This document shows, piece after piece, positions 20,081 through 31,226 of a stretch of 64,000 nucleotides of DNA. The notes under the pieces are model-generated. The model was not told the origin of the DNA, did not search any database, and saw nothing but the letters and a program-made list of their open reading frames with translations. A program made the translations under genes and the position numbers. How positions within the stretch are numbered: position 1 is the stretch's first letter; each line of letters begins with the position of its first letter. The DNA is from Streptomyces sp. NBC_00539 (lineage in GTDB: Bacteria; Actinomycetota; Actinomycetes; Streptomycetales; Streptomycetaceae), in assembly GCF_036346105.1 (NCBI RefSeq), contig NZ_CP107811.1:4669501-4733500 (forward strand). Reading direction: 5' to 3'.

Positions 20081-20144
20081 GGTTGCCGGTCAGGAGCGGG
20101 AGAGAGGGCCCGCTGGGTCCCTACCCGGCGATCACATCAGGAGC

Positions 20145-20411
20145 TCAGCCCTGGAGGGTGGCAACCTTGGTGGCCAGCGCCGACTTCTTGTTGGCGGCGG
20201 CGTTCTTGTGGATGACACCCTTCGAGACAGCCTTGTCGAGCGCACGCGCGGCGGCGCGGGAAGCCACGGTGGCCTTCTCGACGTCACCGGCGGCCACGGC
20301 CTCACGGGCCTTGCGGATCGCGGTCTTGAGCGAAGACTTGACGGCCTTGTTGCGCAGGCGCGCCTTCTCGTTCGTCTTGTTCCGCTTGATCTGGGACTTG
20401 ATGTTCGCCAC
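20145..20411 (-). CDS. rpsT: 30S ribosomal protein S20 (bS20)
   Basis: Binds 16S rRNA and helps assemble the small ribosomal subunit. 88 residues, normal length, starting [14 protein letters not shown], highly basic and helical, with the conserved [10 protein letters not shown] segment near the end. It is divergent from lepA with a gap of about 190 bases. On its own strand a -10-like TAGCCT lies at 20497-20492, about 80 bases before the start, leaving room for an untranslated leader in which autoregulation could occur. Confidence 0.97.
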   Translation of the reverse strand: MANIKSQIKRNKTNEKARLRNKAVKSSLKTAIRKAREAVAAGDVEKATVASRAAARALDKAVSKGVIHKNAAANKKSALATKVATLQG

Positions 20412-20599
20412 GAAAGAGCCTTTTCAGGTTCAGAGTTTGATCTTCGGATTGTGTCCCGGACGGTGAGAGGCCATACGAGACACAGCTGCCCAGGCTACCA
20501 GGCACGCTCCGGACGGCCCAAACCGAGCGCACTACGCCGTCCATGGGACCATGGGACTCTGCATCTACGAGATATACGACCCGAGAATCAGGACACTGC

Positions 20600-22465
20600 G
20601 TGCCCGCGATCCCCAGCCACGTGCCCGAGCCGAGCCGTACCGACCCGGCGCTGATCCGCAATTTCTGCATCATCGCGCACATCGACCACGGCAAGTCGAC
20701 CCTCGCCGACCGGATGCTCCAGCTGACCGGCGTCGTCGACCAGCGGCAGATGCGCGCCCAGTATCTCGACCGCATGGACATCGAGCGTGAGCGCGGCATC
20801 ACGATCAAGTCGCAGGCGGTCCGTCTGCCCTGGGCGCCCACCGAGGGCCCGGGCAAGGGCGACACGCACATCCTGAACATGATCGACACCCCCGGTCACG
20901 TCGACTTCACGTACGAGGTCTCGCGCTCCCTCGCCGCGTGCGAGGGCACGGTCCTCCTCGTCGACGCCGCCCAGGGCATCGAGGCGCAGACCCTCGCCAA
21001 CCTGTACCTGGCGATGGAGAACGACCTCGCGATCGTCCCGGTCCTCAACAAGATCGACCTGCCGGCCGCCCAGCCGGAGAAGTTCGCCGAGGAGCTCGCG
21101 AACCTGGTCGGCTGCCAGCCCGAGGACGTGCTGCGCGTCTCGGCGAAGACCGGCCTGGGCGTGGACGCGCTGCTGGACAAGGTCGTCGCCACCGTCCCGG
21201 CGCCGGTCGGCGTCAAGGACGCCCCCGCCCGCGCGATGATCTTCGACTCGGTCTACGACTCGTACCGCGGCGTGGTGACCTACGTCCGTGTCGTCGACGG
21301 CCAGCTCAACAAGCGCGAGCGCATCCGGATGATGTCCACCGGCGCCACGCACGAGCTGCTGGAGATCGGCGTCTCCTCCCCGGAGATGACCCCGGCCGAC
21401 GGCATCGGCGTCGGCGAGGTGGGCTACATCATCACCGGCGTGAAGGACGTCCGTCAGTCCAAGGTCGGTGACACGATCACCAGCCTGCACAACGGCGCGA
21501 CCGAGGCCCTCGGCGGCTACAAGGACCCGAAGCCGATGGTCTTCTCGGGCCTGTACCCGCTCGACGGCTCGGACTACCCGGACCTGCGCGAGGCCCTGGA
21601 CAAGCTCCAGCTCAACGACGCCGCGCTCGTCTACGAGCCGGAGACCTCGGCGGCGCTCGGCTTCGGCTTCCGCGTCGGCTTCCTCGGCCTGCTGCACCTG
21701 GACGTGGTCCGCGAGCGCCTGGAGCGCGAGTTCGGCCTCGACCTGATCGCCACCGCCCCGAACGTGGTCTACCGCGTCGTCCTGGAGGACGGCAAGGAGG
21801 TCACCGTCACCAACCCGAGCGAGTTCCCCGAGGGCAAGATCTCGGACGTGTTCGAGCCGGTCGTGCGGGCCACGATCCTCGCTCCCAGCGAGTTCATCGG
21901 CGCGATCATGGAGCTGTGCCAGACCCGCCGCGGCACCCTGCTCGGCATGGACTACCTCTCCGAGGACCGGGTCGAGATCCGCTACACGCTCCCTCTGGCC
22001 GAGATCGTGTTCGACTTCTTCGACCAGTTGAAGTCCAAGACGCGCGGTTACGCCTCCCTGGACTACGAGCCCACCGGCGAGCAGTCCTCCAGCCTGGTCA
22101 AGGTCGACATCCTGCTGCACGGCGACAAGGTCGACGCCTTCTCGGCCGTCTGCCACAAGGACGCCGCCTACGCGTACGGCGTGCGGCTCGTCGCCAAGCT
22201 GCGCGAGCTCATCCCGCGCCAGGCCTTCGAGGTGCCGATCCAGGCGGCCGTCGGCTCGCGCGTCATCGCCCGCGAGACCATCCGTGCCATCCGCAAGGAC
22301 GTCCTCGCGAAGTGCTACGGCGGTGACATCTCCCGTAAGCGGAAGCTGCTGGAGAAGCAGAAGGAAGGCAAGAAGCGGATGAAGATGGTCGGCTCCGTGG
22401 AGGTCCCGCAGGAGGCCTTCATCGCCGTCCTCTCCAGCGACGAGTCCGGCGGCAAGAAGAAGTAG
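20600..22465 (+). CDS. lepA: Elongation factor 4 (back-translocase GTPase)
   Basis: Ribosome-dependent GTPase that remobilises stalled or mistranslocated ribosomes. 621 residues from the GTG at 20600 ([11 protein letters not shown]); an upstream in-frame ATG lacks support. The G-domain motifs are present: AHIDHGKST (G1), [10 protein letters not shown] (G3) and NKIDLP (G4). EF-G-like domains and the LepA-specific C-terminal domain ([22 protein letters not shown]) follow. It is divergent from rpsT. A perfect terminator hairpin follows the stop. Confidence 0.97.
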   Translation: MPAIPSHVPEPSRTDPALIRNFCIIAHIDHGKSTLADRMLQLTGVVDQRQMRAQYLDRMDIERERGITIKSQAVRLPWAPTEGPGKGDTHILNMIDTPGHVDFTYEVSRSLAACEGTVLLVDAAQGIEAQTLANLYLAMENDLAIVPVLNKIDLPAAQPEKFAEELANLVGCQPEDVLRVSAKTGLGVDALLDKVVATVPAPVGVKDAPARAMIFDSVYDSYRGVVTYVRVVDGQLNKRERIRMMSTGATHELLEIGVSSPEMTPADGIGVGEVGYIITGVKDVRQSKVGDTITSLHNGATEALGGYKDPKPMVFSGLYPLDGSDYPDLREALDKLQLNDAALVYEPETSAALGFGFRVGFLGLLHLDVVRERLEREFGLDLIATAPNVVYRVVLEDGKEVTVTNPSEFPEGKISDVFEPVVRATILAPSEFIGAIMELCQTRRGTLLGMDYLSEDRVEIRYTLPLAEIVFDFFDQLKSKTRGYASLDYEPTGEQSSSLVKVDILLHGDKVDAFSAVCHKDAAYAYGVRLVAKLRELIPRQAFEVPIQAAVGSRVIARETIRAIRKDVLAKCYGGDISRKRKLLEKQKEGKKRMKMVGSVEVPQEAFIAVLSSDESGGKKK

Positions 22466-22489
22466 CCGACGGGTGACCCCACTCGCGAC

Positions 22490-22525
22490 AAACGGGCCCA
22501 CATGTGGACGCATGTGGGCCCGTTT
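22490..22525 (+). terminator. Perfect 15-bp terminator hairpin after lepA
   Basis: AAACGGGCCCACATG, loop TGGACG, and the exact complement ending CCCGTTT, 24 bases after the lepA stop. The A-start and T-end arms allow function in both directions. Confidence 0.88.
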
Positions 22526-22704
22526 CGTTATGAACCGGCCGCTCGCCGCCCCTTACGCGCGGGCCGGGCGGCCTTTAGTCTGATCACTGCTCGATGGTTA
22601 CTCGCCAGTCACAAACTCGCCAACAGCACGTGCGCAGGTCCCCACCCCGCCAGCCCCAAGCGCCCCACGCCCACGCTGCTGCGTGGACCGGTCCGGAGGA
22701 TGTC

Positions 22705-24591
<1,887 letters not shown>

Positions 24592-24600
24592 ACGACCTTG

Positions 24601-24641
24601 GGGCAGTGCGGGACAATGGGCACATGCCTTCCGCACTGCCC
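24601..24641. repeat. Perfect 11-bp inverted repeat bracketing the hemW start
   Basis: GGGCAGTGCGG (24601-24611) and its exact complement (24631-24641) flank 19 bases that contain GACAAT and the hemW ATG. If transcription starts near the ATG, the left arm is not in the mRNA, so the repeat would act as a DNA site or as a terminator for the upstream ligase gene. Confidence 0.6.
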
Positions 24642-25856
24642 GACGGTGACCCCATGCCCGAAGACGGCTCGCTGCCGTCCCACGCCCTGGCGGGTGCCGG
24701 GGACCGGCCGCTCGGGTTCTACCTGCACGTCCCGTACTGCGCCACGCGCTGCGGCTACTGCGACTTCAACACCTACACGGCGACCGAGCTGCGGGGTACC
24801 GGAGGCGTGCTCGCCTCCCGCGAGAACTACGCCGACACCCTGATCGACGAGGTCCGCCTCGCCCGCAAGGTGCTCGGGGACGACCCCAGGGCCGTGCGGA
24901 CCGTGTTCGTGGGCGGCGGCACGCCGACACTGCTGCCGGCCGCCGACCTCGTACGGATGCTCGCGGCGATCCGGGACGAATTCGGTCTGGCACCGGACGC
25001 GGAGATCACGACGGAGGCCAACCCGGAGTCCGTGGACCCCGCGTACCTCGCGCAGCTGCGGGCGGGCGGGTTCAACCGGATCTCCTTCGGCATGCAGAGC
25101 GCCAAGCAGCACGTCCTCAAGGTGCTGGACCGTACGCACACCCCCGGGCGGCCGGAGGCGTGCGTCGCCGAGGCACGGGCGGCGGGCTTCGAGCACGTGA
25201 ACCTGGACCTGATCTACGGCACGCCCGGCGAGACGGACGAGGACTGGCGGGCGTCGCTCTCGGCGGCGCTGGGGGCCGGTCCGGACCACATCAGCGCGTA
25301 CGCGCTGATCGTGGAGGAGGGCACGCAGCTGGCCCGGCGGATCCGGCGCGGCGAGGTCCCGATGACGGACGACGACGTGCACGCCGACCGGTACCTGATC
25401 GCGGACGCGGTGATGGCGGAGGCCGGGTACCACTGGTACGAGGTGTCGAACTGGGCCACCTCGGAGGCCGGGCGGTGCCTGCACAACGAGCTGTACTGGC
25501 GCGGCGCGGACTGGTGGGGCGCGGGGCCGGGGGCGCACTCGCACGTGGGCGGGGTGCGGTGGTGGAACGTGAAGCACCCGGGGGCGTACGCCGCCGCGCT
25601 GGCCGAGGGCCGTTCCCCCGGGGCCGGGCGGGAGGTCCTGTCGGAGGAGGACCGGCGGGTGGAGCGGATCCTGCTGGAGCTGCGGCTGGTGGACGGCGTG
25701 CCGTTGGCCCTGCTGGCTCCGGCCGGGCTGGCCGCGGCCGGTCGGGCCCTGGCGGACGGGCTGCTGGAGCCGGGGCCGTACGGGGCGGGGCGGGCCGTGT
25801 TGACGCTGCGGGGGCGGTTGCTGGCCGACGCGGTGATCCGGGACCTGGTCGACTGA
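24624..25856 (+). CDS. hemW: Radical SAM heme chaperone HemW (coproporphyrinogen III oxidase-like)
   Basis: Radical-SAM protein that binds heme and delivers it to acceptor proteins. It resembles the oxygen-independent coproporphyrinogen oxidase but is shorter. 410 residues. The cluster motif CATRCGYCDF (CxxxCxxC) lies at about residue 40, preceded by YLHVPYC. Later conserved pieces are FVGGGTPTLL, TTEANPESV and RISFGMQSA. It lacks the extra N-terminal cysteine of true HemN. GACAAT (24612-24617) ends 6 bases before the ATG. A 14-base duplication spans its stop codon. Confidence 0.9.
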   Translation: MPSALPDGDPMPEDGSLPSHALAGAGDRPLGFYLHVPYCATRCGYCDFNTYTATELRGTGGVLASRENYADTLIDEVRLARKVLGDDPRAVRTVFVGGGTPTLLPAADLVRMLAAIRDEFGLAPDAEITTEANPESVDPAYLAQLRAGGFNRISFGMQSAKQHVLKVLDRTHTPGRPEACVAEARAAGFEHVNLDLIYGTPGETDEDWRASLSAALGAGPDHISAYALIVEEGTQLARRIRRGEVPMTDDDVHADRYLIADAVMAEAGYHWYEVSNWATSEAGRCLHNELYWRGADWWGAGPGAHSHVGGVRWWNVKHPGAYAAALAEGRSPGAGREVLSEEDRRVERILLELRLVDGVPLALLAPAGLAAAGRALADGLLEPGPYGAGRAVLTLRGRLLADAVIRDLVD

Positions 25857-25874
25857 CGCGGGTCGACTGACGCG
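25847..25874. repeat. 14-bp tandem duplication across the hemW stop codon
   Basis: GGTCGACTGACGCG occurs twice in direct succession (25847-25860 and 25861-25874). The first copy contains the hemW stop. Confidence 0.85.
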
Positions 25875-25994
25875 GGGCGGCGGGTGCGGGTGCGGGTGTG
25901 CCGGTGCCGGTGCCGGTGCGGGTGTGCCGGGTGCGGCGCCGTTGCGCTGCGCGGCCCCGGCTGTGCCGGGCTTTCCGGGGCTCCGCCCCGGGCC

Positions 25995-26095
25995 CCGCGC
26001 CTCAAACGCCGGCGGGGCTGGGTTTCCTCGCCCCGCGCCTCAAGCGCCGGCGGGGCTGGGTTTCCCGCGCCTCAAACGCCGGCGGGGGTGGATTG
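25995..26095. repeat. Three near-identical intergenic repeats (core CGCCTCAAACGCCGGCGGGG)
   Basis: Copies start near 25995, 26033 and 26065, each with the core CGCGCCTCAAACGCCGG or a one-base variant, followed by CGGGGCTGGGTTTC or similar. They fill the gap between the convergent hemW and DUF3097 genes. The segment before them (25876-25940) is a run of GTGCGGGT/GCCGGT short repeats. No gene is seen here. Confidence 0.85.
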
Positions 26096-26103
26096 CCCGG
26101 GGA

Positions 26104-26913
26104 TCAGGCGTCGGCCGGGGTCGTGACGTGGTCGATGAGGTGTTCCACCGCGCGCAGGAGGGTGGGGTCGAGGTCCTTGTAGGACGTGACGCGGGACAGG
26201 ATGTGCTGCCAGGCCGCGCCCGTGTTCGGGGGCCAGCCGAGGGCGCGGCAGATGCCCGTCTTCCAGTCCTGGCCCGGGGGGATCACCGGCCAGGCCGGGA
26301 TGCCCAGGGCCGAAGGCTTCACCGCCTGCCAGACGTCCACGTACGGGTGGCCCACCACCAGGACGTGCGGGGACGTCACCGACGCCGCGATGCGGGACTC
26401 CTTCGTACCCGGCACCAGGTGGTCGACCAGCACGCCCAGGCGGGCGTCCGGCGCCGGGGCGAAGTCCGCCACGATGGCGGGGAGGTCGTCGATGCCCTCC
26501 AGGTACTCCACGACCACCCCCTCGATCCGCAGGTCGTCGCCCCACACCCGCTCCACCAGCTCCGCGTCGTGGCGGCCCTCGACGTAGATCCGCCCCGCCC
26601 GCGCCACCCGCGCCCGCGCCCCGGGGACGGCCACCGAGCCCGAGGCCGTCCGCGTGGGCACCACCGCCGCACGCACCGGGCGGGTCAGGGTGACCACCGC
26701 GCCGTCCAGGAGGAACCCGCGCGGCTCCAGCGGGAAGGCGCGGCGCTTGCCGAAGCGGTCCTCCAAGGTCACCGTGCCCGCCTCGCAGCCCACCACCGCC
26801 CCGCAGAAGTCGGTGCCCGCCACCTCCACCACGAGGCCCGGGTCGGCCGGCACCTCGGGCACGGCCTTGGCGCGCTTCCACTGCGGGGTCAGATCGGGGG
26901 AGTACTCACGCAT
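26104..26913 (-). CDS. DUF3097 family protein
   Basis: 269 residues, start ATG at 26913 (MREYSPDLTPQW). It matches the actinobacterial DUF3097 family by its N-terminal VVEVAGTDFCGAVVG and ending region (GIPAWPVIPPGQDWKTGICR). The middle carries a Toprim-like pattern (RIYVEGRHDAELVERVWG, VLVDHLVPGTKES, VLVVGHPYVDVWQA), which suggests nucleic-acid or nucleotide chemistry but is not proof. On the minus strand TACCGT (26926-26921) ends 7 bases before the start, so the mRNA may be leaderless. It follows the MBL gene in the same direction. Confidence 0.8.
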   Translation of the reverse strand: MREYSPDLTPQWKRAKAVPEVPADPGLVVEVAGTDFCGAVVGCEAGTVTLEDRFGKRRAFPLEPRGFLLDGAVVTLTRPVRAAVVPTRTASGSVAVPGARARVARAGRIYVEGRHDAELVERVWGDDLRIEGVVVEYLEGIDDLPAIVADFAPAPDARLGVLVDHLVPGTKESRIAASVTSPHVLVVGHPYVDVWQAVKPSALGIPAWPVIPPGQDWKTGICRALGWPPNTGAAWQHILSRVTSYKDLDPTLLRAVEHLIDHVTTPADA

Positions 26914-26941
26914 CCGGCCGACGGTACGAGAGAGCCCGCGC

Positions 26942-27667
26942 TCACGCGCCCGACACGCCGAACCGGCCCGCCAGTGTGGCGCGTTGCGCACGCACGAAGC
27001 CCGCGTCGACCACCGCTCCGTGACCGGGCACGTACAGCGCGTCGTCCCCGCCGAGCGAGAGCAGCCGGTCGAGCGCCGCCGGCCACCGCGCCGGGACCGC
27101 GTCCGGGCCCGCCTGGGGTTCGCCCGACTCCTCCACCAGGTCCCCGCAGAAGACGGCCTCCCGCTCGCCCGGCACGAAGACCGCCAGGTCGTGCCGCGTG
27201 TGCCCCGGCCCGACGTTCGCCAGCAGGACCTGCACCCCGCCCAGCTCCAGCGTCCACTCGCCCGACACCAGGTGCCGGGGCAGCGGGAGCGCCCGTGCCG
27301 CTTCGGCGGCCTCCGCCGGGTCCAGTCCCTGCCGGACCGCGTCCTCCCGCAGGTCGTCCCGGTCCAGCGCGAGGTGCGCGTCCAGCCCGACCGCACCGTA
27401 AAACTCCGCCTCCGGGAAGGCGGAGCCGCCGAGCACGTGGTCGAAATGTCCGTGTGTGAATGCGATATGGGTCACGTGGCGGCCGGTCAGCCGCTCCGCC
27501 TCCGCCCGCAGCCCCAGGCCTTCGCGGACGCAGGATCCGGGGTCGATCAGAAGCACCGACTCATCGCCCACCACCAGCCCCACCGTGCAGTCCCACACCG
27601 GCAGTCGGCGTCTTCCGGACCGCCCGGTCAGCCGTTCCCAGCCCGCCTCTTCCCAACGCACGTCCAT
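26942..27667 (-). CDS. MBL-fold metallo-hydrolase
   Basis: 241 residues with the metal-binding motif [11 protein letters not shown] and later ligands in [20 protein letters not shown] and VPGHGAVVD. These mark a metallo-beta-lactamase fold hydrolase with a two-metal centre. The substrate is unknown; glyoxalase II-like or lactonase-like activity is possible. The ATG at 27667 is preceded on its strand by TAGCGT (27679-27674), 6 bases before the start. It is divergent from hrcA across a 164-base gap. The next gene on its strand starts 28 bases beyond its stop. Confidence 0.85.
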   Translation of the reverse strand: MDVRWEEAGWERLTGRSGRRRLPVWDCTVGLVVGDESVLLIDPGSCVREGLGLRAEAERLTGRHVTHIAFTHGHFDHVLGGSAFPEAEFYGAVGLDAHLALDRDDLREDAVRQGLDPAEAAEAARALPLPRHLVSGEWTLELGGVQVLLANVGPGHTRHDLAVFVPGEREAVFCGDLVEESGEPQAGPDAVPARWPAALDRLLSLGGDDALYVPGHGAVVDAGFVRAQRATLAGRFGVSGA

Positions 27668-27695
27668 GCGGGGACGCTACCCTGGCGGGCCGCCC

Positions 27696-27726
27696 TTGCC
27701 CGCGGCGTACTACCCGGCCGTACACT
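27696..27726 (+). promoter_or_regulatory. Likely hrcA-dnaJ promoter
   Basis: TTGCCC (27696-27701) and TACACT (27721-27726) are 19 bases apart. The CIRCE operator begins 14 bases after the -10, so it would cover the transcription start. Confidence 0.5.
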
Positions 27727-27739
27727 GACCGGGGGATGT

Positions 27740-27766
27740 CTGGCACTCGGATGCGCAGAGTGCCAG
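27740..27766. promoter_or_regulatory. CIRCE operator (HrcA binding site)
   Basis: CTGGCACTC, nine bases, GAGTGCCAG: a perfect 9-9-9 inverted repeat, close to the CIRCE consensus TTAGCACTC-N9-GAGTGCTAA. It lies between the promoter and hrcA, so HrcA should repress its own operon until heat shock. Confidence 0.92.
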
Positions 27767-27831
27767 TGGCCCGTCCCGGGCCGGCCGAAAACGACCGCAG
27801 CGACGACCCACCGCACTGGAGGTGTGCACGA

Positions 27832-28848
27832 GTGCTCAGCGAACGCAGGCTCGAAGTATTGCGCGCCATCGTCCAGGACTACGTGGGGACGGAGGAGCCG
27901 GTCGGCTCCAAGGCGCTCACCGAGCGCCACCGGCTCGGCGTCTCCCCGGCGACGGTCCGCAACGACATGGCCTTGCTGGAGGAGGAGGGCTACATCGCCC
28001 AGCCCCACACCAGCGCCGGCCGCATCCCCACCGACAAGGGCTACCGGCTCTTCGTCGACAAGCTGGCGGGGGTCAAGCCGCTGTCGACGCCCGAGCGCCG
28101 GGCCATCCAGAACTTCCTCGACGGCGCCGTCGACCTCGACGACGTCGTGGGGCGCACCGTGCGGCTGCTCGCGCAGCTCACCCGGCAGGTCGCCGTCGTC
28201 CAGTACCCGAGCCTGACCCGCTCCACCGTCCGGCACGTGGAGCTGCTCTCCCTGGCGCCCGCGCGCCTGATGCTCGTACTGATCACCGACACCGGGCGGG
28301 TCGAGCAGCGGCTCGTCGACTGCCAAACCCCGTTCGCGGAGACCTCGCTCGCCGACCTGCGGGCGCGCCTGAACAGCCGGGTCGTCGGCCGCCGTTTCAC
28401 CGACGTACCGCCGCTGGTGCAGGACCTCCCGGAGTCTTTCGAGGCCGAGGACCGGGCGACGGTCAAGGCCGTCCTCGCCACCCTGCGGGAGACGCTGGTG
28501 GAGGAGGCGGAGGAACGGCTGATGATCGGCGGTACCGCCAACCTCACGCGGTTCGGACATGACTTTCCCCTGACGATCAGGCCGGTGCTGGAAGCGCTGG
28601 AGGAGCAGGTCGTGCTCCTCAAGCTGCTGGGCGAGGCCAGTGAGTCGGGGGTCGCCGTGAAGATCGGGCATGAGAATGCCTACGAGGGACTGAACTCCAC
28701 GTCCGTCGTCTCGGTCGGTTACGGTTCGGGCGGCGAAGCAGTCGCCAAACTCGGCGTGGTCGGACCGACCCGCATGGACTACCCCGGAACGATGGGAGCG
28801 GTACGCGCAGTGGCACGTTACGTCGGACAGATCCTGGCGGAGTCGTAA
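27832..28848 (+). CDS. hrcA: Heat-inducible transcriptional repressor HrcA
   Basis: Represses heat-shock genes through CIRCE. 338 residues, normal length, from GTG at 27832 ([14 protein letters not shown]) with GGAGG ten bases upstream. The N-terminal winged helix includes [19 protein letters not shown] and [15 protein letters not shown]. The middle and C-terminal dimer domains carry [15 protein letters not shown] and GIGGxxNL-like and YGSGGEAV segments. dnaJ2 begins directly after its stop, so the two form an operon. A CIRCE site lies 66 bases upstream. Confidence 0.96.
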   Translation: MLSERRLEVLRAIVQDYVGTEEPVGSKALTERHRLGVSPATVRNDMALLEEEGYIAQPHTSAGRIPTDKGYRLFVDKLAGVKPLSTPERRAIQNFLDGAVDLDDVVGRTVRLLAQLTRQVAVVQYPSLTRSTVRHVELLSLAPARLMLVLITDTGRVEQRLVDCQTPFAETSLADLRARLNSRVVGRRFTDVPPLVQDLPESFEAEDRATVKAVLATLRETLVEEAEERLMIGGTANLTRFGHDFPLTIRPVLEALEEQVVLLKLLGEASESGVAVKIGHENAYEGLNSTSVVSVGYGSGGEAVAKLGVVGPTRMDYPGTMGAVRAVARYVGQILAES

Positions 28849-29988
28849 GTGGCCACGGACTACTACGCCGTTCTCGGCGTGCGCCGCGACGCATCGCAGG
28901 ACGAGATCAAGAAGGCCTTCCGTCGCCTCGCGCGTGAACTCCACCCGGATGTGAATCCGGACCCGAAGACGCAGGAGCGCTTCAAGGAGATCAACGCGGC
29001 CTACGAGGTCCTCTCGGACCCGCAGAAGAAGCAGGTCTACGACCTCGGCGGCGACCCGCTGTCCTCCTCGGGCGGTGGCGGCGGCGCGGGCGGCTTCGGA
29101 GCGAGCGGCTTCGGCAACTTCTCCGACATCATGGACGCCTTCTTCGGCCAGGCCTCGCAGCGCGGCCCGCGCTCGCGCACGCGCCGCGGCCAGGACGCCA
29201 TGATCCGCCTCGACCTGGAACTGGACGAGGCGGCCTTCGGGACGACCAAGGACATCCAGGTCGACACGGCCGTCGTCTGCACCACCTGCTCCGGTGAGGG
29301 CGCCGCCCCCGGCACCTCCGCGCAGACGTGTGACATGTGCCGCGGCCGGGGCGAGGTCTCGCAGGTCACCCGGTCGTTCCTGGGCCAGGTCATGACCTCG
29401 CGGCCCTGTCCGCAGTGCCAGGGCTTCGGCACCGTCGTCCCGACCCCGTGCCCCGAGTGCGCGGGCGACGGCCGGGTGCGCTCCCGCCGCAGCCTCACCG
29501 TCAAGATCCCGGCCGGCGTCGAGAACGGCACCCGGATCCAGCTGGCGGGCGAGGGCGAGGTCGGCCCCGGCGGCGGCCCCGCCGGTGACCTGTACGTGGA
29601 GATCCACGAGCTGGCGCACCCGACCTTCCAGCGGCGAGGGGACGACCTGCACTGCACGGTCACCATCCCCATGACGGCCGCGGCCCTGGGCACCAAGTGC
29701 CCACTGGAGACGTTGGACGGGCTGGAGGAGATCGACATCCGGCCCGGCACCGGATCCGGCCAGGCGATCCCGCTGCACGGGCGCGGCGTCACGCACCTGC
29801 GCGGCGGCGGCCGGGGCGACCTGATCGTGCACGTCGAGGTCACCACCCCGGGCAAGCTGGACGCCCAGCAGGAGGAACTGCTGCGCCAGCTGGCGAAGCT
29901 GCGCGGCGAGGAGCGGCCGACGGGCCAGTTCGCGCCGGGCCAGCAGGGTCTGTTCAGCCGCCTCAAGGACGCGTTCAACGGCCGCTGA
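28849..29988 (+). CDS. dnaJ: Molecular chaperone DnaJ (DnaJ2)
   Basis: Hsp40 co-chaperone that stimulates DnaK. 379 residues, GTG start immediately after hrcA. The J-domain has the HPD tripeptide in ELHPDVNPD. A Gly/Ser-rich region follows (about 70-95), then four zinc-finger repeats (CTTCSGEG, CDMCRGRG, CPQCQGFG, CPECAGDG) and a C-terminal substrate domain. Streptomyces usually have a second DnaJ in the dnaK operon; this copy is the hrcA-linked one, under CIRCE control. A strong hairpin follows. Confidence 0.96.
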   Translation: MATDYYAVLGVRRDASQDEIKKAFRRLARELHPDVNPDPKTQERFKEINAAYEVLSDPQKKQVYDLGGDPLSSSGGGGGAGGFGASGFGNFSDIMDAFFGQASQRGPRSRTRRGQDAMIRLDLELDEAAFGTTKDIQVDTAVVCTTCSGEGAAPGTSAQTCDMCRGRGEVSQVTRSFLGQVMTSRPCPQCQGFGTVVPTPCPECAGDGRVRSRRSLTVKIPAGVENGTRIQLAGEGEVGPGGGPAGDLYVEIHELAHPTFQRRGDDLHCTVTIPMTAAALGTKCPLETLDGLEEIDIRPGTGSGQAIPLHGRGVTHLRGGGRGDLIVHVEVTTPGKLDAQQEELLRQLAKLRGEERPTGQFAPGQQGLFSRLKDAFNGR

Positions 29989-30007
29989 CCGGCCCGCCTC
30001 ACCTCCT

Positions 30008-30045
30008 GCGAGCCCGCCCCGGGGAACGCCCCGGGCCGGGCTCGC
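30008..30045 (+). terminator. Terminator hairpin after dnaJ2
   Basis: Arms GCGAGCCCG/CGGGCTCGC extended by CCCCGGGG/CCCCGGG, loop near AACG, 19 bases after the dnaJ2 stop. No T-run follows. Confidence 0.65.
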
Positions 30046-30134
30046 GGCGTTCCCGGACCCGCGCCGGGAAGCGGACTATGCCAGGCGAATGCGGTGATTC
30101 GGCCGGGTGCGCCGGACGTGGCACGATGCAGGGC

Positions 30135-31226
30135 ATGTCCACCGCGCCGAACGGTCTCTCCCCGTACCCGATCGTGCAGGCCCCCATGGCGGGCGGTGTC
30201 GCCTGCCCGCCGCTCGCCGCCGCCGTGTGCGAGGCCGGCGGACTCGGTTTCCTGGCCGGCGGCTACAAGACCGCCGACGGGATGTACCAGGAGATCAAGC
30301 GGCTGCGGGCGCTCACCCGGCGCCCCTTCGGCGTCAACCTCCTCATGCCGCAGACCGGCTACGTCGACCCCGCGGCCGTCGAGACGTACCGGGGGCAGCT
30401 GGCCGGCGAGGCGACCTGGTACGAGGTGTCCCTGGCGGCGGACGACATCGTCGGCACCTGCGACGACGGCTACGACGCCAAACTCGCCATCCTGCTGGAA
30501 GACCCCGTCCCGGTGGTGTCCTTCACCTTCGGCTGCCCCCCCGCGGCCGTCCTGGCCCGGCTGCGGGAGGCGGGTACGTACACCGTCGTCACCGTGACCG
30601 GTGTCGAGGAGGCCCGCACCGCCGAGGCCGCGGGCGCCGACGCGGTCTGCGTCCAGGGCGTCGAGGCGGGCGGCCACCAGGGCACCCACCGCGACGACCC
30701 GGAGAACGACGGCACGGCGGGCGTCGGCCTGCTCGTGCTCGTCGCGGCGGTACGGGAGGCGGTGGCCCTGCCGATCATCGCGGCGGGCGGGGTGATGCGC
30801 GGCGCGCAGATCGCGGCGCTGCTCGCGGCGGGCGCCGCGGCCGCCCAGCTCGGCACGGCCTTCCTGCCCTGCCCGGAATCCGGCGCCGACCCCCTGCACA
30901 AGAGGGCGCTGACCAACCCGCTGTTCCCGCACACGGAACTCACCCGGGCCTTCTCCGGCAGACCCGCCCGGGGACTGGTCAACCGCTTCATGCGCGAGCA
31001 CGGCCCGTACGCCCCGGCGGCCTACCCGCAGGTCCACCACCTGACCTCGGGGCTGCGCAAGGCGGCGGCCGCCGCCGGGGATCCGCAGGGCATGGCGCTG
31101 TGGGCGGGGCAGGGCCACCGGCTGGCGCGGCCGCTGCCGGCGGGGGAACTGGTGGAGGTGCTGGTGGCGGAACTCGCCCTGGCACAGAGTGCGTTGAAGG
31201 TCATGCAGATGAGGAGAGCGTCATGA
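30135..31226 (+). CDS. Nitronate monooxygenase (2-nitropropane dioxygenase family)
   Basis: FMN-dependent oxidase predicted to detoxify alkyl nitronates. 363 residues from ATG at 30135 (MSTAPNGLSPYPIVQAPMAGG); an ATG 9 bases earlier is an alternative. The TIM-barrel features are VQAPMAGGVACPPLAAAV, GVNLLMPQTG, VQGVEAGGHQGTHRDD (the flavin and catalytic region), IIAAGGVMRGAQIAALLAAGA and LGTAFLPCPES. Its last four bases overlap the rsmE start as ATGA, so the two are translationally coupled. Confidence 0.9.
   Translation: MSTAPNGLSPYPIVQAPMAGGVACPPLAAAVCEAGGLGFLAGGYKTADGMYQEIKRLRALTRRPFGVNLLMPQTGYVDPAAVETYRGQLAGEATWYEVSLAADDIVGTCDDGYDAKLAILLEDPVPVVSFTFGCPPAAVLARLREAGTYTVVTVTGVEEARTAEAAGADAVCVQGVEAGGHQGTHRDDPENDGTAGVGLLVLVAAVREAVALPIIAAGGVMRGAQIAALLAAGAAAAQLGTAFLPCPESGADPLHKRALTNPLFPHTELTRAFSGRPARGLVNRFMREHGPYAPAAYPQVHHLTSGLRKAAAAAGDPQGMALWAGQGHRLARPLPAGELVEVLVAELALAQSALKVMQMRRAS

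Noticed and set aside
20588-22513. Long minus-strand open frame opposite lepA
   Set aside because: Shadow of lepA; no domain, poor composition.
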